Shown: positions 35,651-48,466, counted from the stretch's first letter. The stretch is 64,000 nt of DNA from Gordionus sp. m RMFG-2023 (GCF_954871325.1 NC_088776.1:27824508-27888507); one strand, 5' to 3'. A program made the numbers and translations. The notes: a model not told the origin generated them from the sequence alone.

Positions 35651-36077
35651 TAGTGATCACGGTAAAAACTAATGCACTCGAACCGGACCACAGTATTTAA
35701 AAGATCGATCCAGACCTATGTCCTAAATAATAGACAGGTCCAAAAAATATTTTTGTTTTTTTCTAATTTAATTCTTGTTTATTGTGACCATAAGTAAAAT
35801 ACTTCTTTGACAGACTTAGCTAATCAACTAAAAATTTTAATCATATTGTAAAATAAAAATGAACTAAAATTCTCAAAAACTAAAATAACTCCTCAAGAAA
35901 AATAACATAAAATAAACAAAATGAGGTAAAAAATTATGTTAATTGAATAGTGAAGCAAACTTGAATATTCATAAAATACCGGTCCGGGCGGTAAAAATAA
36001 AAAGACAGGTTTGGACTATGGTTCTCAAAAAAATCACCCGGTTCCGGTCTTACGATATACAATCTTGACCTTAACTA
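35651..36077 (+). mobile_element. family Y hAT element, copy 3 (427 bp)
   Basis: Ends TAGTGATCACGG and CTTGACCTTAACTA, with flanks GCCAGATA and ACCAGATA (7 of 8). Shorter than the 855-bp copy by internal deletion. Keeps AAAGATCGATCCAGACC and CGGTCCGGGCGG motifs. Inserted in repeat Z. Confidence 0.75.
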
Positions 36078-36314
36078 ACCAGATAAACAACTTTCAGATA
36101 ACCTTGTATCTAAAAAACTATTATAGATAGTTTGATTCAAATTTTATTTTAAAAATTAAGGATTGAGTTACACATTGATATTAAATTTGTTTGATTATAC
36201 CCCTTAATCCCTTTTTTGGAAAAAACAAAATCATAGTCAGTGATACCACTTCTATTCTATATATATTAACATTTTTATATGCTTTCAGTGCAATTAAATC
36301 AATAATTTTTATTC

Positions 36315-36895
36315 GGGCTTTGCTGATCCACATATTTTTTACCGATCTTATCTGATTTTACTAATAAACCGATCTAATTCCGATATTTATTTACCATTTG
36401 TGTTATAACATCTGCAACAAGAAAAAGATTTTAAAATATCTAACGAGTCATTCAGATAGTGTTGCTATACGGCTCGATCTGACCAATTTTAAAAACTGTT
36501 AATTCAAGATTTTGACCAAAAGTAAATTACTCAAGCTTATTCATTTTGCTCATAGATATCAGAAAGGTTTGAACTTCAATTGACTAAAGTTAGAGGCTTA
36601 GGTAATAATATTTTGGTTAAAATTTTAATATAATTTAGAATAGTGGAGCTGATTAAATTTAACAACACTACATTCATCCATAAATATTGCAAATATTTTA
36701 AATGAGATTATTAACTCTTGGAGAATAAAAAATTAAATTTAATCATTTGTAAAAATTAGTTGAATTTTTTTTAAATATTGATATTTATGACATTGATACA
36801 AAAATATATAGCAAATAAAAATCAATATAAATATCGGATCGGTTTTTTAGTAAAACCGGAAAATATCGGATCGATATTTGTGGATCGGCAAGGTT
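36315..36895. mobile_element. GATCGG-ended element holding a T insertion
   Basis: The left end GGGCTTTGCTGATCCACA pairs with the right end TGTGGATCGGCAAGGTTC, with inner ACCGATC/GATCGGTTT motifs. A T element sits inside. No clean duplication outside. Related in style to family A but with different ends. Confidence 0.5.
36457..36670 (+). mobile_element. family T hAT MITE, copy 2
   Basis: 214 bp, ends TAGTGTTGCTATACGGCTCG and TTTAACAACACTA, flanks CATTCAGA and CATTCATC (6 of 8). The most diverged T copy. Confidence 0.7.
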
Positions 36896-37731
36896 CTATT
36901 TTATACAATGCCGCAGATCCCTCACCAAAAATCTAAAGGGGAGGGGGGGGGGGGGTAGAACTGTTACGTTATCATATAGATATTTCCTTCATTTTTAATG
37001 TGACCACATGAGATAAAAGTTATGAGGGGTATAGACACTGGCGTTTTTCCCATTCTTAGGGTTGTCATAATCAGAATTTTATAATGTAATGTATTAAATA
37101 GAAAATAGAATTGATTAGTTTGCAAATCATTTTAATTTAAAATATTAACATGATAATTTTTTTTACATTATCCATATTCATATACAGGAATGTAGGTTAA
37201 AAATTGTATATTTAAAAATAATTAACTAGTATGTGAATTAAAATAAATTAGAAAGTCCCGAATGGGTTGAAAAAAAAGTTAAATAAAAGAGGATAGGAAA
37301 TACAACACATAACAAAACCACTAAAAAGGGAATGACGAAAAATGCAAATTATTGCAATTAATATTATAATTTCGTCACGCTCTAATAACCCTTATCAAAG
37401 TCAAATATAAACAAATAAATTTAAATATAGCTCAAAGGGGAACTTATCAACATTAAGCATTCAAAATTTCAATTTTTTATAAAATTTAAACTCATTAAAA
37501 ATTAACTTTTATATTTTCCATTGATTATGATTATAAAAAATAATAATTATAATTGGATAAATATATTTTTTATAAACAATTTTCAGAAATATATAAAATC
37601 CTAATTTTTTTATATTAATACAGAATCCTTTTTAGATAATGCAGGTATAAACATGAACTAAAAGAGATTTAATTAGATACATAATATTCGTTCATATTAC
37701 AAGAATAATGAATATGTAGATTTTTCAATTA
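36896..37731. other. AT-rich DNA, no gene recognised
   Basis: A run of about 17 G (one A within) lies at 36938-36955. The rest is low-complexity AT with no coding signal until the CHP pseudogene. Confidence 0.4.
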
Positions 37732-38275
37732 TTACATAGCATCTAACGCATATAATTGTCTGGGTTTATCCCAAAAACGAATACTTACCCTTTGTTCATC
37801 TCTCGAGTGTTTCACTATATTCTTGAAAATTCTAACTTCCGCTAAAGCTATTCTACTGATTTGCTAGAAGATAATATTTTCGCCTACCATCATTTGAATG
37901 GTGGCTGAGTTTTTCTTCCATATTTTGTAACTTTGTCTAAGTAGTCGTAATAGTTAAACTGAATTTTTCCTTTATTATAAGGGTAGGTATGTTCTTTGAT
38001 ATTGGTCTGAAACAGGCCGCAACTCTTATGAATTGCCTAAAATTAACGTGTTCCCCGTCTCACTCGTAGAAAAAAGAGTGAATTATTCATCAAATAGTGG
38101 ATTAATAGCTAGTTCCGCAATCTTCAATAACTCTTCCCTCATGATCTCCACTTCCAGATTTGTCTAAATTTGTAAAACAGCTAAATAAAAGCAAAATTTG
38201 GTGGAAAGAAGATCAGTTTTTTCCTACTATCTTCAATTTTTTCCTTATTAACAATTGAGTAGATTTCTTGCCCAT
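37732..38275 (-). pseudogene. processed pseudogene of a calcineurin-B-homologous protein (CHP)
   Basis: Functional CHP is an EF-hand protein that binds Na+/H+ exchangers; known family members are about 195 residues. Read from 38275 leftward, pieces in order match CHP: MGKKSTQLL, FTNLDKSGSG (first EF-hand region), EELLKIAELAINPL, IIHSFFYE, HVNFRQFIRVAACFRPI, IQMMVGENI and the C-terminal RDEQRVSIRF before extra residues and TAA at 37732. The pieces lie in different frames with several stops and shifts, and the 544-bp length is slightly below the 588 expected. They follow one another without introns, as in a retrocopy. VNFRQF plus FRPI and the SIRF tail point to CHP rather than calcineurin B itself. 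No poly-A tail or flanking duplication was identified. A parent gene should exist elsewhere. Confidence 0.8.
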
Positions 38276-38468
38276 TTATAACCAAAAGTACGTATTTTTA
38301 TTTAGTATGGATTATTATTTATTTAATTGATTAAAACTTTTAACCATATCCCTTATATTTATTCCTATATTTACTAACTAATTTAAAATATAAAATCAAA
38401 CCATGTTGTGTTTAATATTAACCTTTTCTTTTGTTAGATTAAGCAGGTTGGTAATTCCATGATAAATT

Positions 38469-40213
38469 GACCAGTGATTCGGCCAACCATCTCAAAAATG
38501 AATGAAACTTGGCATGTTAGTTATTTATGTTGTAAATGTTAATAAAATCAAAATTTTAGATTGCTAGCTCAAGCAGATCCAAAGATATATGCCTTCAAAG
38601 TCAAAAATCGCGAAGTGCGTGATTTCATTAAATCTTGTTATTTTAAAAAATACTTAAGATAGAGTTACAAATTATATATCATTTTATAGCCCTTAAAATT
38701 TTAAGTTGGAGAATATCGAAAAAAAATTTTAAAATTCCAGTGTTTTCCGGTAAAAATAAAAAATTAACATTATTAGGAAAGGATTTTTTTGAGTGTTGAT
38801 ATTCTCTAAAATTGTTTATTACATCTTTGTTTTTTTAATTTTATTAAATTTTTTATTATTTATATAAATAAAAAAAGATAATATAGATGGCGTTTATTAA
38901 AATGATTTTTATTAAAATATATTTAATAAAAATATGTATTATATTGGTATTAAATTAAATAAATCGATTAAATATAACCAATGTCATATCCTGGTACAAT
39001 AAGTAAGGAAGCAGCCCATGTGGATATGGTTATTAGGATGATATATTTTTTAAATAAACAATTTTAAAATCTTATATACAAACAATTATAAAAAACCACA
39101 GGTTTTTTATCCCATTTTATGCTAAAGCGATAATTTGTAGGTACGTCCTGTCAGTGTTATGGGATCTATAATCGTTATTAATTGATTAATGGGAAATTAT
39201 ATCTTTTCCTCAATTATGGGGTAAAAGAAGGAAGGTAATGGGTTCATGGGTGAAAAAAGGAAATATATATTTCCTCAGTAATTTCATTGTACTGTGGCTA
39301 ATCACCTAAAATCGTCATAAACACATGTTAAGAATTCTTTAATATCAGCAAAAGAGAAATTATCGGATTTGAGATATTGCTAATTTGAAAGTCCTCTTCA
39401 TATAAATACTTTTATTTAAGTTTCCTTACCCAAGTTCCTAGAATGGGGCAGGCTAAATTGAATCTTTCAAGTAGTTTAATCTATTCTAAATTATATTGTT
39501 TGGTTATATATGTAAAATTTACTAACGGCATGTTTTATTTTGCAAACTGATATAAATCAACTGGTGTAAAAAAATGTCCAAAACTGGTGCGCTGAAGGCT
39601 TGAACGTGCTGATAATCTCTTAATGTTCTGCCAAGGCCGTCATATGGATCTTTTCCATGGGATGTAGTTAAAAAATGTCATTCAGCTGCTACACCAAAAT
39701 TTGATTCAATAACACAGATTTAGAAAAAAAAAATTTTTACATTGCGCAGCTGTTACGTCAGAGTAGTAATATATTTTACTTGGCTTTTTTCTGAATTGAT
39801 TCATCAAAAAAAATAACAATAGTATATAAAAAACAAGTGAAATGATATGTCTACAAAATTTTTTAGAGAATATCATCACCCCAAAAAATCCCTTCCTTAA
39901 AATTTTAATTTTTTATTTTTACCGGAAATAAGAAAACACTTGAAATCTTTTAATTTTTTTGATATTTTCCAATGTAAAATATTAAGGGCTATAAAATGAT
40001 ATAAAATTTGTAACTAAGTATTTTTTAAAAAAACATGATTTAATAAAATCACGCAGCGATTTTCGACTTTGAAGGCGTATATCTTTGGATATGATTGAGC
40101 TAGCACTCTAAAAATTTGATTTTATTAACATTTACAACATAAATAACTAATATGCCAAGTTTCGTTCATTTTAAAGATGGTCGTCCGAAAATCTCGTTTT
40201 TTTGGTCGATCAG
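38469..40213. mobile_element. family X long-inverted-repeat element, copy 2
   Basis: The left arm from about 38469 (CCAACCATCTCAAAAATGAA, AAACTTGGCATGTTAG) mirrors the right arm ending near 40213 (ATGCCAAGTTTCGTTC, AAAGATGGTCG). About 1745 bp with arms of at least 450 bp. No frame of note. It shows the uninterrupted state of several sites filled in the copy at 8360-12960. Confidence 0.7.
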
Positions 40214-41079
40214 GTGGTCGTTAGAACAATATTGGATGTTTAAAATTTGGAAATAAACCATCACATCTATACGATTCATTTAAAAATTATGACTTATATG
40301 TAGATGGGCATAAATAGTCAAAAATTGTAAATAATTCCTAATTAAAATTACTTATAAATATTTATAAATACTAATTCCATTTCTAAAAATGGTAATTAAT
40401 ATAATTACATGTAATCGTGATTTTCTAGAGTAATTATAATTACAATTCTTTTTATAATAAAATAAAAAATTTGGAAGATTTGATTAAAAATCATTAAAAA
40501 AAATAACGAGAATCTTTATTAAAATAGCATTATAATATAAATATTTTTCAAACCGATCGTTATCTAAACGTGATCAAAACTTATTTAACAAAGTTGCAAA
40601 ACTCTATAGACTTCCTACAAGTACTGATGAAGACAAGTGTCGAATATATGTATTGAATGAATTATAATCTTAAAGAAACAGTTAATTTGAATATAAAATT
40701 TGTAAGGTTAATGGAAAAAGAAATGTTTAAATTGTAAGCAAATTAAAGGACAATTATATAAAATAATTTTTGATGGCATGTAAATTTTAGTAGTATAGAT
40801 AGTAGTAACGTCAAAAAATTTTTTCTTAAAAAAAATTTAAAAAAAAGAAAATCATATTTTATTGTACTATAAAATTACTTTAATTTATTTTTTAACATAA
40901 ATAATTTAAGCCGAGTTTTTAATTCATATCTTTTATTTTAAATTCTCGTTAAATTTTCAGTCAAATGTTAATCTAATTAATATTCAATCAACATTCAAAA
41001 TAAATGTTAATAATAATATTATTATTCTATTTTATAATTTATTTTAAGAATATTATTTCCATAAAATTTACTTCTTCAG
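40214..41079. other. AT-rich DNA, left flank of a hAT remnant
   Basis: TAATTACAATT/GTAATTATAATTAC words at about 40380-40450 may be subterminal motifs of the following hAT. No gene recognised. Confidence 0.35.
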
Positions 41080-43260
41080 ATGTGGAAACCAACATTAAAA
41101 ACCCAAGATTAACAAAATATTGGTATTGGTTTTAAAATATTATATTGGGTTTAAACAATATCTTCTATTTCTTGTTTTAGTATTGCTATTGGTTTAAATA
41201 AAATAAAACGAAGCAACATTGTTTTAGAGAAATGAACCTAGATATTTTTCATGATTCCTTATTAAATGATAATTCTGAAAAAGTTAAAAAATTATCTTTG
41301 GCAATCATAATTTCAATTTTCAATGTTTTCCTTGACAATATGCTTAGCGAGGAATTAAAAAGTGCAATTAAATTTTTAAAAGATCTATCTTCAATTATTA
41401 AAAAAGTTATTTTTAACAAGAAATTCAGGAATTAATAATATTTTAATTAAAAATATACATTCCTTAAAAATGAAAGAAATTAATGAACATATGAATCGTA
41501 ATAAAATAAAAATATTGAAGCCAATCAACTCACTCATTGAGTTGCAGAATCCATCTACATCAAAGATAAAAATAACACAATCAGCTGTTGGTGAATTAGT
41601 TTTTAATTCTGAAATTGAAGAATTAAAACCCATTTTCAATTGTAGAAAGCACTGCATTTTTTAATATTATCAAAAAATTGCAGCCAACTAAAAATGTGAT
41701 GTCTATAGGCCTACCCTCGTATTAAAAATTAACAACAATATGACACCATGGCAAAGAAATTAGTAAATATAAAGTGTATCCTAAAAATTGTCTGTATAAC
41801 TGTGGATTCTTGGTCAGCTAATCATCGGTATATAAAATATATATTTTATAGATTGATATTATCTTTTAAAAAAGTCATTATTAAGGGATGACGATACACT
41901 GCTAAACCCGGACACTCTTGAGAGGGTTTAAGCCAGCTTAGCTTGTAATAGCTAACCCAAAAACACACATTTGTCTATCTAGCAAAAATCTTTGAAATTT
42001 TTACCACATATAAGATACAAAATAAAGTGACCAAATGTATTACCGACAATGCTAGAAATTATATAAAAGCTTTCAAGTAAATAATTCATTAAAAATTTAT
42101 TAGAGTATATGAACAAGGAGAGGAATCGAATGTTAAAACAGTTTCTCTGCCATTATTTGATTACAAAAAAATCAAAATACTAATGATAGTATAGTATACT
42201 TACCTAAGCATAATTCCTGTTCAGCACATAGTTTAAATCTTATTGCAAGTTTTGACATTGAAAAGGCAGGTAACGATGTCCATTTTAAAACCTCAAAAAT
42301 TAAATTTTCTAAGTATAAGCTATTGTGGGATAAACATGGGCAATCTTCAAACTATGCAGACATTTTTAAGGAAAACATGGGAAGATATCTGATTAAACGG
42401 GTAAGATGGAACTAATTTTATACTCCGTGAAATTAATACATAGTCTTATTAGAGAGAATTGCCAAAAATTAGACAAATCTTGTTATAAATCTGAATTAGA
42501 GAGATTTTCAGATAACGACAAGTCGTTCATGGATGGATATTAACTAGATAATATATATATATGATTTTATAGGTTATGGAACTAATTGCTATGGTTCTTT
42601 CAATTTTAGAGAGCGAGGAAAAATGCATTTGGGATTCCCACCATAACTATTATAATATTGAAACTTTAAAAAATGGCTTTAAATAATTTTAAGTTTTTTA
42701 AGCCGCTTATTAATTCAATCCTGGGAGGAATAGATAAAAGGTATAAGTTCAAATATTGCTTACAATTTATATTTTAATTATCTTTTATTTTCAAAAGATT
42801 TATAAAGATGAATATACGCTATTTAAATTGGATTTGCCCTGGATAAAATTAGAAGTATACGCTATTTAAATTGGATTGGCCCTGGATAAAATTAGAAGTC
42901 AACAAAGGAAGAATGCTAGAACTTATTTCAAGTTTGAGAAAAGATCCTGATAAAGAAAGAGCATACATAATTCCTTTATCCAACACACATACCAGAATAT
43001 TTGCTGATAAAGATTAAAAAAATTGATGAGGAAATGAATGAAGATCCTTGTGAAGATGATCTATTAAGCTTTTTTCAAAATAAATATAATTCTTTAAATA
43101 TTTTTAATAAATTCCCCGAATTAAAATTTCTATTTATTAAATATAATACAACTCTCACATCCTCTGCGTCAAACGTTGAGTACTAAGAGCTCTTGCTTCT
43201 ATGATCAAAATTTTGAAAATCAATTGTTGATAAAAATAAATAAAAAAATTTTACAAAATG
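41080..43260 (+). mobile_element. decayed hAT transposase (BED-finger type lineage)
   Basis: Plus-strand pieces in order: a Leu/Lys-rich helix around MNLDIFHDSLL (41232), TVDSWSANHRYI (about 41800, the conserved TxDgWS region), CITDNARNYIKAFK (about 42035, the second catalytic Asp region), MELIAMVLSILESEEK (about 42580), FPELKFLFIKYNTTLTSSAS (about 43115) and DQNFENQLLIKIN (about 43205). The last two are the C-terminal dimerisation domain, whose SSAPVERLFS segment is partly lost between them. Many stops and shifts break it. Overlapping short frames on both strands at 41232-41664 are fragments and shadows. Confidence 0.75.
42813..42898. repeat. 43-bp tandem duplication inside the hAT remnant
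   Basis: TATACGCTATTTAAATTGGA with the following 23 bases is repeated at 42856. The 43-bp step shifts the reading frame, so it arose in a dead copy or killed it. Confidence 0.8.
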
Positions 43261-43359
43261 ATGTTATCTTATATATGATATATAATTACAGTTTTATTTA
43301 TATTATATATTGTAGGAAAAAAATTAATATTTTTTGGTATATAATATATAATTTTTTAA

Positions 43360-43490
43360 GTAACGAGTAACCCTTTACTTTTTTAAATAGTCAGTAATGC
43401 GCGTTCATAAAAAGGTAACGAGTAACGGTAATGAGTTTCTTTTTTCAGATGTAACGAGTAACGGTAACGCGTTCCTTTTTTAAACTAATG
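43360..43490. repeat. GTAACG-rich subterminal region
   Basis: Four or five copies of GTAACGAGTAACGGTAA-like words, such as AACGGTAACGCGTTCC, lie just downstream of the hAT C-terminus. This is the usual look of a hAT 3' terminal region with transposase-binding repeats. Confidence 0.55.
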
Positions 43491-44189
43491 TTTATAGAAC
43501 TAATCAATAGTAAAATATAATAATAAAGAGAGAAAAAAAAGGAATTTTTATAAAAATTTTTAGTTTGATTTTATATTTTTACGTTTTAGTTTATTTATGT
43601 AATTGTAGAATGATTTGGATTAACTATACATGTTAAAAATTATTGGCTTCTTCAATTCATGTTCATATTAAAAACTTGTGTTCTAACACAAGAATGCCTT
43701 AAACGTTTTATAACAAAATTTACAAATGGACCTAAAGATCTCCAATAAAATTTATGGGGAAAACTCCATCAAGTAATGCTCCCACCCCCTTAGCAAAATC
43801 CTGGATACGCCTATGTTAAAATTTAATTCACATTTGTATTAATTTATAGTGTTTCCTCTATAATTTCTTTTTCGGAATATCGCTTAAAATATTTTATCGA
43901 CAAATTTATTAAGTATATGTATTTAAATGCGATGTGCGCAATAGTGTGATATTGTAAATTTTTAGAAAATAATCTCTCGGATAAAATCTTGCTTCTTAAA
44001 AGTTTCAGTAAATATAACTTATTTTCATTTTAAAACAGTGTTGTCATTATTTTTTAAAAAGCTTGAATACAAAAAGAAAATTATTTTTTATTATCTGGAT
44101 TTTAGAAACACTATATATAAGATACTTTATTTTAAAAATGTTTCATCTTCAAAAATACATCTATAGATTGATTATCAGCATTTACAAAA
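43491..44189. other. AT-rich DNA between two hAT remnants
   Basis: About 43785-43817 (CCCTTAGCAAAATCCTGGAT then ACGCCTATG) looks like the end of another transposon, also seen near 4870-4900. No gene recognised. Confidence 0.35.
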
Positions 44190-44670
44190 TTCATTAGAAA
44201 TTTCAAAATAGATATTTTTTGAAGCAATTGAAGATTGTTATAAAATATCCGTTTTTATTCCACCTTTGAATATATTTTTGAGTCAAACAATGAGCGATTT
44301 GTAATTCATCAAATGGCTTTTTCCAATTTACACATTTTATTACCTATAAATCCTTCTGAAGATATATTGAATTTTAATATTCAAAATATTTATTCAGAGG
44401 GTATTAATGAATTTGAATTTTGGTATGAAAGATTTATTTTAGTAGACTCTTCCAGGAAACGCCAAGAAAGCATTACATACTTTAAAATATATAATAGTTT
44501 TTTTTTTAAATACATTAAAATTATTGTATATTTGCAACCATACCGATTTGTACAGGCATAGATCGGAGAATAAAAACATACACCAGAAGTACGATATCAG
44601 AAAGTCGATTGAATGAACTAGTTCTACTCGATATACATAGATTTAATCACTATATCGAACAATATCGATA
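44190..44670 (+). mobile_element. hAT transposase C-terminal remnant (ZMYM-like type)
   Basis: Pieces: YKISVFIPPLNIFLSQ (about 44240), LLPINPSEDI and EFEFWYERF (44335-44440), RIKTYTRST (about 44570) and SRLNELVLLDIHR (about 44598-44640). These resemble, in order, the IFIPYLDSLI segment and the LRSTMsedRLNgLALLNIHRD C-terminus of hAT proteins. Broken by shifts and internal loss. Confidence 0.65.
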
Positions 44671-44799
44671 AATTGTCGCAATCGCGAAGGAGATTAAATT
44701 TCAATTTATGAACGATATTTGATTAACTTTAAATCATCATAATAATATTAAATCTATATTTTATTGAGATTTACATATCGGTTTATAAAACTAATATTC

Positions 44800-45010
44800 G
44801 CCTCAAAATTTGACAACTCGTTTAAATATTCCAACATTTCCAGCGACCAGTGAGCGATGCTGTTTTCTGTGATGGGGAATACATTCTGAATCGCATAACT
44901 GCTTTATATATATTTCAATGAAAGAATATTCACAAATGCTTGATTGACTTTATTTTTACTGTTAAAAATGATCGCGAAGATAAAAAATTCGCAATCAAAT
45001 ATTAATAATA
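44800..45010 (+). mobile_element. possible second hAT C-terminal scrap
   Basis: IPTFPATSERC at about 44828-44860, continuing in another frame as FSVMGNTF, resembles the IPATSvPSERvFS dimerisation motif. Short and frame-broken, so tentative. Confidence 0.35.
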
Positions 45011-45219
45011 TAATAATTTAAAAAAATTAAAAAAGGTCTATTTTATTCCTAGCTAGAAGTAAGAATAACTAACTTATATATTTAGAATCACGAAAAGAAA
45101 TGTTCTGGGGAAATATATGTATGGACAAATAGACAACGGAGAAAAATATTACAATTTTAGAAATTTGTTTAAATACTTTAAAAAAAATTTATTTTAAAAA
45201 TGTTTATCTCTTTATGCGA

Positions 45220-45330
45220 TTAGGTTTTTTCTGTGTCTTTTTGTCCGTGGGTATTTTTTCCAGTCTCTTTTTGACCAGAGTACTATTGTCCGGATCTTTT
45301 TGTCCAGAAAATTTCTGTCCGTAATTCATA
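45220..45330. repeat. tandem-like CTTTTTGTCC motifs
   Basis: Five spaced occurrences of TTTTTGTCC/TTTTTGACC/ATTGTCC/TTCTGTCC, about 20 bp apart, resemble the subterminal GTCC arrays of some DNA transposons. GGACAAATAGACAACGG near 45122 is a possible inverted partner. Confidence 0.5.
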
Positions 45331-45455
45331 AGTTTAAATAAATTCGAGCGGAGTTGTTGGGACAAATAATTTTATTTCAAATTGGGCTTTTCAGGATAAA
45401 AAAAATTGGTTTATGATCGGTCCGGGTTTGAATAAGGCCCGATGCAGATCAAAAT
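45330..45455. mobile_element. R-like remnant
   Basis: Ends AAGGCCCGATGCAGATCA with inner GGTCCGGGTTTG, matching the right end of family R. The left end is not clear. Confidence 0.4.
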
Positions 45456-45740
45456 TATAATTACTATATTAATAATTTCCTAGTTTTTAATAAATCTTTA
45501 ATTAAAAAGACAATCGACAAGCATAACAATATATCATTTTTCATATATAGGCCCTTGATATCTAAAAAGCGAAGGATTCTAAGATTGGATCACTGTTTTA
45601 AATATGTTTTAGTTTTTATAATTAGACAATCCCAAGGGGTCCGAAAAATCGTGATTGATTTAACATGTAATGACCTATATATTACTTTTAATTCCTTCTA
45701 ATTATTATTATCAAAGATGTGAATCAAATATCGATGAGTA

Positions 45741-46300
45741 CATACCAAATCGATTTCGGCCCGACCTTTTTTATTTTGATAAAATTTTGCATAATGTGGG
45801 AACATCATTTGAGCATCGAATCCAAAATTTTAGCAACCAAATTCTAATTGCGATATTAATGGTCAAAAGTGACAAAAATGACCTTTTTCAAAAATACCAT
45901 TTTTTTGAAATTGAGATAATTTAAAAAATAATGATGCTAAAAATAAAAATTGATGTCACTTATAACTCTATTAAAGGCCTTTCATTAAATATTAAGGAAT
46001 TTTATAAAATAATAATCTTGTGGTTTTTATTTAAGTTATAAATTTAGAACCAAAACCCCAGGTGTTTCGCTTTCCGAATTTATTTGAATTTAATATTTTA
46101 TTATTCAGGTACATTATATCTAAAAATTTTAAACTTAGGACACCATGGTTTTATATTACTATTTTAAAATAAATAAATATTTTTCCAAAAATAGATGGCG
46201 CTCCGTTAAAATTATAATTTTTTAAAAAATTTCATTATTAAACATAAATAATAAGATTTTCCAGCATTAATATCTTGAAAAATATTATTTAAGTCGCCTT
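45741..46300 (+). mobile_element. family W repeat, copy 2 (right end missing)
   Basis: Begins CATACCAAATCGATTTCGG and follows W copy 1 through GGTGTTTCGCTTTCCGAAT (about 46060) to about 46300, where homology stops. Confidence 0.6.
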
Positions 46301-46995
46301 TGCTTAGTTATTATTATTACTATTTATAATTTGTAAAGATTAATTATTTTTATAATGATTAAATTTCCTAAAAAGCTCCTGCGGGAAAATAATTAATTGT
46401 TAAAAGATAAAAGCCAATTTGCATGCACCCGCCTGTTATTTTAATTTATATTTTACAAATATTTCGATATTATTTATATTTTTTAATGCTCAAATCCTTT
46501 TAAAAAATCTAAACACTTTAATTATAATGCTAAAAGTTCTGACATGAATAACTTAATTCCAAATATTGAGGCGGAAAATACTATATTTCTGATCAATGCC
46601 AGAAGTGTCTATCACAAAAAAATTTAAAAAATATAAATTCTGACAACGGATATAAAATAATTAATATCACCATAGCATCCACATCAATAGATACAAGTAA
46701 TATTATTTTAAATAAAATTGAAACATCTTATTTAAGAAAAAAACTTACTGATGAACTAAAAAAAATAACGAAAATATCAAAAGTTATTTCAAAAATAATA
46801 ATTAACTATCCAGAATAGGTTAGTTGCCAAGGAAGGCTTACAAAGATCTTATTTAGATCAAATAATATATCTGTACAATTTTATAAATAGGCTGAAGAGC
46901 TTATAAAGAGTATAAATTTATCTTGTGCCACCATACCAGAGTATCAGGCAGAAGAGACAAGGCTAATTTAGTAAATTTATCTTAATACCTGGGAC
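46301..46995. other. unrecognised sequence interrupted by a T element
   Basis: Frames such as IEKIETSYL-like and YKQAEELIKSINLSC-like peptides (about 46690-46930) look less random than the neighbourhood. After the T insertion the sequence resumes at 47209. It may be a decayed transposon or LINE first frame; no family is recognised. Confidence 0.3.
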
Positions 46996-47200
46996 TAGTG
47001 TTGTTAAACGGCTCGATATGAGCCGATTTTTAAAAATGGCTAACTCAATATTTTAGCCAAGATATATTGTCTAAGCCTCGAGATTTCGTTAATAGATGTT
47101 CAAACCTTTGTACCACCACCTATGAGAAAAATTTTAAGGCTAATACTGAATTAGCCGTTTTTAAAAATCGACTCAAAATGAGCCGTTTAAAACAACACTG
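46996..47200 (+). mobile_element. family T hAT MITE, copy 3
   Basis: 205 bp, ends TAGTGTTGTTAAACGGCTCG and GCCGTTTAAAACAACACTG, flanks CCTGGGAC and CTTGGGAC (7 of 8). Confidence 0.85.
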
Positions 47201-47440
47201 CTTGGGACATGTAAAATTCACGCAGTGTTTCCAATCTATTTAACTACAATACTAAAATATATTAGAATTCGCTGACGTTTATAGTGAAAAATAGTAAATC
47301 GATGTGAGGATCTGTTAATCGATGATATTAGAAGATATGTGACCAGAAAACAATTGAGAATTTGTGCAAAAGTGGATGTAAATAGAAATAAAATGAAAAT
47401 AATCTTTTCCATTCTAAAGGACAAGTAAATTCTATTGTTT

Positions 47441-48120
47441 ATGCAGCGACACCATATCTCCTTTTCATATCAAAAATATAATATTCTAACAGTGAGCCCA
47501 TCAAAGACGACTGGGCGTACTTATTATTTATTGAAAACGAAATTATCAAGGCGTCATAAAAACTAAATTTGATGAAAATCAGAAAATAAGAATATATCGT
47601 TATCGAATTTTAAGTTTCCTATCATATTAGCAAAATTAACATAATTTTTCGAAAATTAAAATTTTTTACAAGAAAAAAATTATAATAATCGCAGCTAAAT
47701 AATTTTATCATAATATTAATGCTGGAAAATCTTATTATTTATGTTTAAAAATAGAAAAAATCATTTTAACAAAAAATGATTTATAGGGGAAAAAAATCAT
47801 TTTTAAATCTAATAAACCCTTGGATGTCTCAAGTTTAAATTCTTTTTGCAAATAGATATAAGTAAATAATAAAATATTAAAATAAAAGAAATTTAGAAAA
47901 CTAAACACCTGTAGCTTTCAGGTTTAAAATTTATAACGTAAATAGCTGGAAAATAATTATTTTAATCCTATTTAATAAAAGGCTTTTAATCAATTTACAA
48001 AATGACATAAATTTTATTTGTAGCATCATTATTTTTTAACTATCTCAATTTTAAAATATCATATTTTATGAAAAAAAGTCATGAATTATTTTTGCATTTT
48101 GTATCATACATATAATTCAA
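47441..48120 (-). mobile_element. family W repeat, copy 3 (inverted)
   Basis: The minus strand matches W copy 1. Near 47445-47465 it has GCAGCGACACCATATCTCC, the inverse of GGAGATATGGTGTCGCTGC at about 3686-3704, and the shared CATCAAAGACGACTGGGCG word. The outer termini are missing. Confidence 0.6.
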
Positions 48121-48466
48121 CTAGAAATTGATTTTTAGTGCCCTCACCCTTATTATTAATATTTGGGTATCAAGGTTCTGTCATCTTTCTTGGGAAATAA
48201 ACTGAGTAGACTAAGGTGTAAAATGAATGAATAAAAAATATATAGAAAAAAGCAAACCACCTTGTGTTTTTTTAAATGGTTTATAACAACAAGCAGTAAT
48301 TTGATCAATTTGCACAATACAATTTGAAATGCATTATTTGCATGCAACACAGCATTTAAAATGTCAATTTGTAAGCAAATTAATCACATTTTAGTAATGG
48401 GCATTATTACAAATTAAATATTGTTAATTTTAAATTAAATTTTTAAATAAAAACATATACTCGGAT
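48121..48466. other. AT-rich DNA
   Basis: No gene or repeat family recognised. Confidence 0.35.
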
